NCBI GenBank assembly: GCA_903903205.1 | Contig: CAIUXU010000164.1 | Coordinates: 1 to 7,419 of the forward strand | Length of the DNA: 7,419 nt | Reading direction: 5' to 3' | Source of the DNA: an uncultured Syntrophobacterales bacterium | GTDB taxonomy: Bacteria; Desulfobacterota; Syntrophia; Syntrophales; UBA5619 | Shown: positions 1-5,573 of the stretch, in pieces | How the letters are laid out: each line of letters opens with the position of its first letter | Numbering within the stretch: position 1 is the first letter of the stretch | Made by a program: the position numbers and the translations under genes | Notes under the pieces: model-generated | Seen by the model: only the letters and a program-made list of their open reading frames with translations | The model's database searches: none | Told to the model about the DNA's origin: nothing

Positions 1-745
1 ACGGAGGTGTTCCGCCCCGATCACCGTTTAACGGGTGGCCTTCTCTGTTGCAACAGGGGATGGCGTAGGGCCCTTCCCGGATGAAGGCTACCGATGGTTC
101 GACACCCTTTTTCCGGTAATCGGCCACGGCAAAACGGAGGGCGGTTTCAACCATCTCGCGGATTGCCTGAACGGGGTTGGAGCAATCATTTTCCGCCAGC
201 AAGTCGAGGCCGCACTGTCCGGGGAGCATGTCGTATGTCTCCCGCGGGATCGTGTGCGTGCAGTAGAAAAACCGCTCTTCGGCGATCTTCCGGAAGACCT
301 TTGCCCACATCTCCGGCTCCCACTGGTCCTTCGTGAAGCGCCAGCCGGGCGCCTCGATCATTTTCAGATAGCGCTCCGCCCCCTGGATCTTGAGCTCATG
401 GAGGAGGCTCTTGTATTCCGGTCCGCCGATCGGTTCCTCGTCGCGGTTGTCGGTGGCGAGGATCATGATTCCGCCTTGCCGGATCGCCGGGAGCGCGTTG
501 TGGGCCGCCTTCACCGCCTGGTAGTGATTCATGCCAACATAGCCGCCGTGGGTGAGGATGATGTCATACTCCCGTTCCAGCGGGATGGAGACGGTTTTCC
601 GGATCAGGTCGCACGCCGCCTCGTGGGCCGCTTCAAGATCCCCGGCGAAGATGCCGGTCAGGCGTATGCTGTCAAGCCCGAACTGGGCCGTGGCCGCCCG
701 CTGTGAATGGCCGACTGCAATTCCCGAACCGTTGCGGTATGGACA
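1..745 (-). pseudogene. LarA-family (nickel-dependent lactate racemase-like) gene, 5'-truncated remnant
   Basis: LarA enzymes racemise lactate or other 2-hydroxy acids using a nickel-pincer cofactor in the cytoplasm. The minus-strand frame (codons at plus positions 2-4 and every third base up) is open from 793 to the window edge. It carries LarA C-terminal features: IFAGDLEAAHEAACDL, then ILTHGGY, then NHYQAVKAAHNA at about 536-500, then a near-C-terminal VAFIREGPYAIP. The Q-x-x-K of YQAVK (Gln at 518-520, Lys at 509-511) matches the family's Gln295/Lys298 active-site pair. No start codon occurs between the upstream stop at 794-796 and a Met inside the conserved domain. The N-terminal half, with the catalytic His and the Lys/His nickel ligands, is missing. 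The exact 5' limit of homology is uncertain; residues before GHSQRAATAQFG are probably junction DNA. The stop lies just outside the window. Family call is from motif recognition, and a divergent DUF2088-type protein of other substrate is possible. Confidence 0.72.
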
Positions 746-759
746 TGCGGAATTCGGGA
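722..759. repeat. 7-bp inverted repeat around the -35 box, possible operator
   Basis: TCCCGAA at 722-728 and TTCGGGA at 753-759 are perfect inverted copies separated by 24 bases. The -35 hexamer lies between the arms and the right arm lies in the promoter spacer, a placement suited to a repressor site. Arms this short can arise by chance, and no regulator gene is visible in the window. Confidence 0.25.
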
Positions 760-768
760 GGATATAAT
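740..768 (+). promoter_or_regulatory. Predicted sigma70 promoter of the DUF499-DUF1156 operon
   Basis: TGGACA at 740-745 (five of six against TTGACA), a 17-bp spacer, and a perfect TATAAT at 763-768. Transcription would start near 775, giving a leader of about 108 nt before the start at 883. This is the only good promoter seen upstream of the plus-strand genes, and no comparable promoter was found in the short gaps farther down, so it probably drives the whole operon. It overlaps the broken end of the larA remnant. Confidence 0.65.
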
Positions 769-827
769 GCCATTTATCAAAATAAATTTGAGATTATGGT
801 GGTTTGATAGTATAGGACAAACCCAAA

Positions 828-838
828 TGTAAGTTACA
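828..838. repeat. Small palindrome TGTAA-G-TTACA in the leader
   Basis: A perfect 11-base dyad (5-bp arms around one G) lies about 55 nt downstream of the predicted transcription start and 45 nt before the start codon. It could be a half-turn operator for a helix-turn-helix regulator or nothing at all; CCC at 822-824 and GGG at 843-845 add only weak outer pairing. Confidence 0.2.
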
Positions 839-869
839 CCCAGGGCAGAAATGAAGCATTTATAATCAT

Positions 870-874
870 GGAGG
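870..874 (+). promoter_or_regulatory. Ribosome binding site GGAGG that decides the start of the DUF499 gene
   Basis: GGAGG at 870-874 sits 8 nt before ATG 883 and 11 nt before ATG 886. It overlaps the third base of the farther upstream ATG at 868, so it cannot serve that codon. This favours 883 (protein beginning MMSVIRTCQPR) over 868. Confidence 0.75.
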
Positions 875-882
875 TATTCTGC

Positions 883-3800
883 ATGATGTCCGTTATTCGC
901 ACCTGCCAGCCGCGCCAGGATATTCTTTCCGGAACCTTCAACCCCGAAATCTTTACGGCCAGCCTGAGCCAGGTCATGGAGGTTTACCGCGGAAAGACGG
1001 GTGTCATTCACAATTTATACACAGACGCCGACCAGTTCTTTCGGGACGCAACATATCCAACCGAGGGGCTCCGCCTTGTCCTGGCAGATGCCTTCGGGCG
1101 CCTGGCTGGGGATCACAGTCTGCCGTCCGTTCATCGTCTTGAGACAGCCTTCGGCGGCGGGAAAACCCATACCCTCATTGCCCTGATCCACCTGGGCTTC
1201 AAGGGGAAAACGCTGGGGGCATTGACGGAGGGAATCATTGCCGGCAGCATCCTGCCGAATCCGGGAGAGGTCGCTGTCGTCGGCATTGCCGGCGATGAAA
1301 TTCCCGTGCACAAGCCGCGGGGCGCGGAGCTTGTCCCCTATACCCTGTGGGGTGAAATCGCCTGGCAGATCGGAGGTGAAAAGCTTTACCGGGAACTGGA
1401 GGCGGAAGTAGCTTCACATGCCGCTCCCGGGAAGAATTTTCTGGAAAGGGTCTTTGCCGGACGAAAGGTTTTGTTGCTGCTTGATGAATTGGCCCAGTAC
1501 GCCGCCCGGCTTGAAGCAGCCAGACCTGACGGCGCCGACCAACTGGCGGCTTTCCTGATGAGCCTCCACGGCCATGCCCGGACGCACGGGGGAATTTCTA
1601 TTGTCCTCAGCCTCGCCAGCCAGGCGGACGCCTTTGCCAGGCAGACGCAGAGCCTGAAGGAGAGCATATCGTCTGTCGTGGGAAAGGAGGTTTCCGAAGC
1701 CGAGGCGGCCGGTATCGTCCAGAAGGCCCAGCGCTCGGTCCAAAGCGTTGTCAGCCGGGATGCCATTACGGTCATTCCCGTACAGGCGGCGGAAATTTCC
1801 CGGATACTGGCCCAACGCCTGCTGGTTTCCGTGGATCAGGAAGGAGCCCGGGCAACCGTGGCCGCCTATCAGGAGATGTATGCGAAGAACGCCTCGCTGC
1901 TTCCCGACCGGGTGGCGGGGGACGACTACGCCGCGACGATGCTTGCCCATTTCCCGTTCCATCCGACGCTCCTGACCTTTCTCAATAACAAGCTTGCCGC
2001 TGTCGAGAACTTCCAGGGAACCCGTGGTGTTCTGCGCGTTCTGGCGCTGGCGCTGCGGTCCATCTGGGAAAAGAAGATGGAAGCTCCCATGATCCACACC
2101 TGTCATCTGGATCTTCGGGAAGCGAAAAGCGTGGCAGAAATCATCAGTCGCACGGGCAGCGCCGATCTTCTGGCCGTGCTCAATACCGACGTCGGCGGGG
2201 TGGATACGCAACTTCTGACCGCCGGCCGGAGCAACGCCGAGCTTCTGGACCGTGCCAATCCCCACCCCCGCGGTTTTCCTCTCTATGAATACACATGGAA
2301 GACTATTTTTCTCCACAGTCTTGTCGGCCGCGCCGAGGGGATGGGAGGCAATCTCTTCGGAATCCTGAAAAAAGACGCCCTTTTGGAGACGGCCCTGCCG
2401 GGCATGAGCCCGCCGCAGATCGAAATTGCCCTGGACGCCGTGAAAAATGAGGCCTTTTATCTCCGGCAAAAGGAAGGGCGCTTCTTCGCAAGTCTGGACC
2501 CAACCATCACGCTGATCCTGAGCAGAATCCGCCGTTCTCTGGATAGCTCTGTTATCAGGGGGCTTGTACAGGCTACGGCCCGCAAGGTGGTCAGCCAGGA
2601 TACGGGAACCTTTCAGGTGGTTCACGACGTCGCCGACCCCGAGCATGTCCCGGATAAGCAGACCAGGCCCCAACTGGCCATCCTGGATCCTTATGGGGAC
2701 GTTATTGATCCCGACGCCTTCGTCACCACCGCCGGACTCAACAAGGCTCGAATCCACCAGAACCTTGTTTTCCTGCTGGTCCCCGAAATCGTCCGTTGCC
2801 TGAACGACGCCTGGAATGAAGAGCGGACCATGAAGGCCAGGGAAACCATCAATCGTCTGGAAGATCTGGCCCGGGATGTTCTCGCCCACAGGATCCTCAA
2901 TGACAAACCGGAAAACCACGGCATCACCCGGAAGATGCTCGAAGAGGACGAATTCAAAAGCAAACTTGCAGAGCGCGAAAACGCCCTGGTCACCACCATG
3001 ACCCACGCCTATGACAGTCTCTGGTTTCCCTCATCATCGGGACAGGTGATCCGCAAGGAGATCAAAACCGGCGGCGGGGAGGGCGGCGCGTCGGTCATTG
3101 AGGAGATCCGTCAGGTCTTGAAGAGGGAGGGAGAACTCATCTCCACCGATCTGGCGGTTACACAGGAAGGGGTTATCAGCCTGGGGAAACTGTTTTTCGA
3201 CCTTTCCGCGACGCCGGAAATCAAAACAATCGGGGAGCAGTTTCTCATCAACCGCCGCTGGCCAATCCTGGAACAGTCGGAAGTGCTGGAACAGATTGTC
3301 CGTTCCGGTGTGAGCCGCGGAACCTGGTGTCTGTTCCGCTTTGACAATCCGGAAGCCCTGAAGCCGGAACACCTCTATGGCCGGGACTCGAAAGAGGTCC
3401 CATTTGAACTTGATCTTACCCAGGCGGGATGGTCCCTCGTAACCTATCAAGGGGCCTGTCAGCGGGGCTGGATCGGCGCCGCAATCAAGGTCATTCCCCA
3501 GAAGGTCAAGCAGTGGATAGCCGCTGTCGTCGCGGAGACGGAGCATCAGGCCCTTTCCATCGAACAAACGGCGCAGAAAGTTGTGGAACGGCATGGAGAT
3601 ATCCCGGACGACGGGATCATGGAAGCGGTACGGGAACTGATCATTGATCAGCGACTGCTCGCATATCAGGGCAGAGCGGAGCAACAGGAAAAGCCTCAGA
3701 TCCTTGTCCGTGCAATCGAGGCAATGATTCACCCGTTTTCCCAGCAGGATATCGCCATAACGCCGGCCGAGGCGTCAAAAAGAGGATGGATCGGTCCCAC

Positions 3801-4146
3801 GCCCGAAGTTAAGGAAAGAGAACCACGGGGAATTATCTTGCACGGCTCTTCGGGGGCCAAGAAAATTGCGCCTCTCCTGGGCCGTCTCGGCAATCTCTAC
3901 ATCAAAGGCGCTGCTTCAAAGATTGACATCCTGGACATCTCCGACCTGGAGGTGGCGGACGGGTGCAGGCTGCGGATCGCCCTGGAAAATGCATCGCCCG
4001 AGGCCATGAAGACCCTTGCGGAGTTTTTCGAGGTTCTGCAAACGGTTGCCAAGCCAGGCGACCGCACTGAGGCCGATCTGGAAATACGGGAGCCCGTCGA
4101 AGACTGCCTCCTCGTCAACGAGCTCAATAAGCAGGAAGACGCCTGA
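883..4146 (+). CDS. DUF499 (COG1483) AAA+-type ATPase, defence-island type
   Basis: Predicted cytoplasmic ATPase of 1087 residues (1092 if started at 868), the usual size of the family. Seen with 883 numbering: an N-terminal block with CQPRQDILSGTF; Walker A in ETAFGGGKTHTL (Lys94); Walker B in KVLLLLDEL (Asp201-Glu202); a sensor-1-like IVLSLAS at 240-246; and the family block FHPTLLTFLNNKL followed by NFQGTRGVLRVL (Arg381, Arg385), a likely arginine-finger/lid region. The C-terminal half is not assigned to a domain by eye. No signal peptide or membrane segment is seen. DUF499 ATPases are repeatedly found beside DUF1156 adenine methylases in defence islands and are thought to provide an ATP-driven step on DNA in an anti-phage system; their biochemistry is not settled to my knowledge. 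The gene follows the predicted promoter and its TGA overlaps the next ATG by one base, so translation is probably coupled. The P-loop and acidic residues are intact. Confidence 0.93.
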   Translation: MMSVIRTCQPRQDILSGTFNPEIFTASLSQVMEVYRGKTGVIHNLYTDADQFFRDATYPTEGLRLVLADAFGRLAGDHSLPSVHRLETAFGGGKTHTLIALIHLGFKGKTLGALTEGIIAGSILPNPGEVAVVGIAGDEIPVHKPRGAELVPYTLWGEIAWQIGGEKLYRELEAEVASHAAPGKNFLERVFAGRKVLLLLDELAQYAARLEAARPDGADQLAAFLMSLHGHARTHGGISIVLSLASQADAFARQTQSLKESISSVVGKEVSEAEAAGIVQKAQRSVQSVVSRDAITVIPVQAAEISRILAQRLLVSVDQEGARATVAAYQEMYAKNASLLPDRVAGDDYAATMLAHFPFHPTLLTFLNNKLAAVENFQGTRGVLRVLALALRSIWEKKMEAPMIHTCHLDLREAKSVAEIISRTGSADLLAVLNTDVGGVDTQLLTAGRSNAELLDRANPHPRGFPLYEYTWKTIFLHSLVGRAEGMGGNLFGILKKDALLETALPGMSPPQIEIALDAVKNEAFYLRQKEGRFFASLDPTITLILSRIRRSLDSSVIRGLVQATARKVVSQDTGTFQVVHDVADPEHVPDKQTRPQLAILDPYGDVIDPDAFVTTAGLNKARIHQNLVFLLVPEIVRCLNDAWNEERTMKARETINRLEDLARDVLAHRILNDKPENHGITRKMLEEDEFKSKLAERENALVTTMTHAYDSLWFPSSSGQVIRKEIKTGGGEGGASVIEEIRQVLKREGELISTDLAVTQEGVISLGKLFFDLSATPEIKTIGEQFLINRRWPILEQSEVLEQIVRSGVSRGTWCLFRFDNPEALKPEHLYGRDSKEVPFELDLTQAGWSLVTYQGACQRGWIGAAIKVIPQKVKQWIAAVVAETEHQALSIEQTAQKVVERHGDIPDDGIMEAVRELIIDQRLLAYQGRAEQQEKPQILVRAIEAMIHPFSQQDIAITPAEASKRGWIGPTPEVKEREPRGIILHGSSGAKKIAPLLGRLGNLYIKGAASKIDILDISDLEVADGCRLRIALENASPEAMKTLAEFFEVLQTVAKPGDRTEADLEIREPVEDCLLVNELNKQEDA

Positions 4147-4772
4147 TGGCAAAAAAAGAGACATTCAATCTACAGGAACACTATCGGGAAAACCTGGCCC
4201 TGTTATGGCGGAAGTCTCCCTTCGTGTTGCGCATTACCACGTGGAAGGCTGTTCAGGGACCGGTTCTTGTAGTGAAGGAATTCCGTGAATATACAGATAA
4301 AACGAAAGATGCCCAGCCCCTTCTCAACCTTCCCGACATCGGCAAAAAAGGCAGCTTCGCTGAACGGGGGCATCTCCGCGGGGAATCTCTGCGCCGCTGT
4401 CTGCCGATCCTGCGCAAGATCGTCGAGGGGGTCAGCGACAAGGCAGGGATTCCCCTTGACATTCACCGCTGCCTTACCCCGGAAGGGCTCCGGATGCAGG
4501 TAAACCTGCCCCTGAACGACGATTCCGGCGCCAAGCTGGCCCTGCTCTTTCGTCTCCAGGAACGGATCAGCGACCTCCATCGGGTAGAACTGATCGCCCT
4601 CCGGATCGCCCGTTTCACCCGGGAAGAGGCCCTCTACTGGCATTCCCGAACGACCACTTTCGGCCTTGATGCCAACCGCTGGGCCATCGCGGGACTGCGC
4701 ATTCTCCTGGGCGGCCAGTCGCAGGATCCCGCCGTGGAAGTTATGCTTGCGCGCCTGCGCCGTGGGGGATGA
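4146..4772 (+). CDS. Conserved accessory protein of the DUF499-DUF1156 locus, function unknown
   Basis: A 208-residue protein starting MAKKETFNLQEHY, joined to the ATPase gene by TGATG at 4144-4148, with AGGA-type Shine-Dalgarno sequence inside the end of that gene. Coupling implies near-equal synthesis and suggests a partner subunit of the ATPase. It is probably soluble: no signal peptide, membrane segment, nucleotide-binding loop or metal site is visible. The most family-like part is the C-terminus, with EEALYWHSRTT, RWAIAGLRILLGGQ and DPAVEVMLARLRR (about residues 160-206), probably helical. It does not resemble DUF3780, the small protein I recall from related anti-phage loci. It may belong to the DUF7680 family, but I cannot confirm this by eye. 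It is real, judging by coupling, ribosome binding site and codon pattern; its role is open. Confidence 0.85.
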   Translation: MAKKETFNLQEHYRENLALLWRKSPFVLRITTWKAVQGPVLVVKEFREYTDKTKDAQPLLNLPDIGKKGSFAERGHLRGESLRRCLPILRKIVEGVSDKAGIPLDIHRCLTPEGLRMQVNLPLNDDSGAKLALLFRLQERISDLHRVELIALRIARFTREEALYWHSRTTTFGLDANRWAIAGLRILLGGQSQDPAVEVMLARLRRGG

Positions 4773-4813
4773 TTTATGTCACGCCGCGCTATTCCGCGCG
4801 ATTCCGCAGTTAA
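4769..4813 (+). other. 14-codon open frame overlapping the preceding stop by ATGA, possible gene stub
   Basis: ATGA at 4769-4772 joins the stop of the 208-residue protein to a start reading MIYVTPRYSARFRS and then TAA at 4811-4813. An ATGA overlap is typical for coupled genes, so this could be the broken head of the gene that once followed, cut off when the toxin-antitoxin pair arrived. ATGA overlaps also occur by chance, and there is no further homology to lean on. Confidence 0.15.
4785..4807. repeat. GC hairpin and tandem ATTCCGC repeat upstream of the antitoxin gene
   Basis: CGCGC at 4785-4789 and GCGCG at 4796-4800 can pair with a 6-nt loop. ATTCCGC occurs at 4791-4797 and again at 4801-4807, ten bases apart, that is on one face of the helix. 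Antitoxins often bind repeats just upstream of their own gene, so these are possible autoregulatory sites. No T-run follows closely enough to make the hairpin a terminator, and no promoter was found here. Confidence 0.25.
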
Positions 4814-4832
4814 CAGCGTTTTTCAACGAATC

Positions 4833-4838
4833 AGGAGG
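4833..4838 (+). promoter_or_regulatory. Ribosome binding site AGGAGG of the antitoxin gene
   Basis: AGGAGG ends 4 nt before ATG 4843. The same frame is open farther up, to an ATG at 4666 inside the preceding gene, but this strong site and the family-like N-terminus MGQFVVDTAVKDG make 4843 the start. Confidence 0.7.
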
Positions 4839-4842
4839 TCAC

Positions 4843-5049
4843 ATGGGACAGTTTGTCGTAGATACAGCCGTGAAGGATGGCAGGATAGAACTGGATAAGT
4901 TGCCGTTCAGGGAAAAGATGAAGGTCAAAGTTGTCGTGATTCCCAAGGTTGATCTGAAAAAGATGTCTTTCAGCAGGCTGATGGGCCAGAAAGTCAAAGT
5001 GGATGGCAGCATCGCCGCTCTGGTCAGCGCTGAACGGGATGAAAGATGA
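4843..5049 (+). CDS. VapB-like antitoxin of a type II toxin-antitoxin pair
   Basis: A 68-residue protein. Residues 1-33 (VVDTAVKDGRIELDKLP, then MKVKVVVIPK) look like a short beta-rich, AbrB/MazE-like dimerisation and DNA-binding region. The rest (MSFSRLMGQ, ending VSAERDER) is the kind of charged tail that in such antitoxins wraps the toxin and blocks its active site. The class is set mainly by context: its stop overlaps the start of a PIN-domain gene by ATGA (5046-5049), the standard layout of vapBC. It would bind and neutralise the downstream PIN nuclease and probably repress its own expression. It lies 70 nt after the 208-residue gene on the same strand. The fold assignment is tentative; the antitoxin role is well supported. 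Confidence 0.8.
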   Translation: MGQFVVDTAVKDGRIELDKLPFREKMKVKVVVIPKVDLKKMSFSRLMGQKVKVDGSIAALVSAERDER

Positions 5050-5522
5050 ATGTATTTCTGGACACATGCGCCCTGGTCAAGCTGTATCGCAGCGAAACCG
5101 GTTCGCAATCGCTTTTGAATTTCCTGCAGCAATATGAGAAAGACCTTGTTCTCACCATAGCAGATATCGCCATTATCGAGTTCCACTCAGCCTTCATGAA
5201 ATCCGTCCGCACGGGCATGGAAAAAGTTGAAACAGCGCATTCCAGCATAGCCAATTTTACCGGCGATCTCGAAGCGTTCAATATCATAGAAACAGATAAG
5301 GCAGTAAATATATTAGCGATTTCTCTTTTGAAAAGCATTGCCGCTACAAGGGGACTGCGAACCCTCGACGCCCTGCAGTTAGCAACGGCCATTATCGCCA
5401 ACTGGATTTATCCTGTTGATTGCTTTATCACTGCAGACACGGTGCTTTTCGGGGTGGCAAAGGATTTTTTCAAGGTATTTAATCCAGATACGCCTTCATC
5501 ATGGGAAGGACAAAACCGGTAA
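5046..5522 (+). CDS. VapC-like PIN-domain ribonuclease toxin
   Basis: A 158-residue single-domain PIN protein, slightly longer than many VapC toxins (about 130-150). The acidic residues expected to bind Mg2+ or Mn2+ are visible: Asp6 in FLDTCALVKLY, Glu45 in IIEFHSAF, Asp108 in RTLDALQLATA and Asp131 in FITADTVL. All four are present, so the nuclease should be active. Free VapC toxins cleave tRNA or rRNA and stop translation; the target here cannot be read from sequence. Its start overlaps the antitoxin stop by ATGA. G+C is 220 of 480 over 5041-5520, clearly below the flanking genes, which suggests a separate arrival. The next gene starts 51 nt later. It could be an ordinary addiction module or a lethal arm of the surrounding defence locus. 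Confidence 0.9.
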   Translation: MNVFLDTCALVKLYRSETGSQSLLNFLQQYEKDLVLTIADIAIIEFHSAFMKSVRTGMEKVETAHSSIANFTGDLEAFNIIETDKAVNILAISLLKSIAATRGLRTLDALQLATAIIANWIYPVDCFITADTVLFGVAKDFFKVFNPDTPSSWEGQNR

Positions 5523-5558
5523 ATCCGGCATTGGGCGAAAATAAGTTAGAAGAAATCG

Positions 5559-5564
5559 AAGGAG
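5559..5564 (+). promoter_or_regulatory. Ribosome binding site AAGGAG of the methyltransferase gene
   Basis: AAGGAG ends 9 nt before ATG 5574. An earlier ATG at 5566 reads only MKP before TGA at 5575-5577 and overlaps the true start, so it is not the gene start. The 51-nt gap after the toxin gene shows no terminator and no convincing promoter, so the methylase is probably read from the upstream transcript. Confidence 0.65.
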
Positions 5565-5573
5565 AATGAAACC

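Larger units (their letters stand above)
710..867. other. AT-rich junction between the larA remnant and the defence operon
   Basis: Bases 781-840 have 19 G+C of 60, against roughly 60 % in the genes on either side of the junction. The stretch contains the end of recognisable LarA coding sequence, the rightward promoter, two dyads and the untranslated leader of the operon. I see no transposase fragment, tRNA end or terminal repeat that would name the element that made the junction. A shift in base composition together with a gene broken at the same place is what an insertion or deletion edge looks like; this reading is inference. Confidence 0.5.

Noticed and set aside
35..706. Plus-strand 223-codon open frame
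   Set aside because: It is the antisense of the LarA-type coding frame, which shows recognisable motifs (YQAVKAA, GPYAIP); the plus-strand reading has none.
861..866. Second TATAAT just before the DUF499 gene
   Set aside because: No -35-like hexamer at 16-18 bp upstream, and transcription would start within the ribosome binding site.
1414..3006. Minus-strand 530-codon open frame inside the DUF499 gene
   Set aside because: High-GC shadow frame opposite a gene with intact Walker motifs and family blocks; its translation shows no domain and no ribosome binding site was evident.
4666..4842. In-frame 59-codon extension of the antitoxin
   Set aside because: It would overlap the 208-residue gene by over 100 bases; AGGAGG before ATG 4843 and the family-like N-terminus fit the shorter form.
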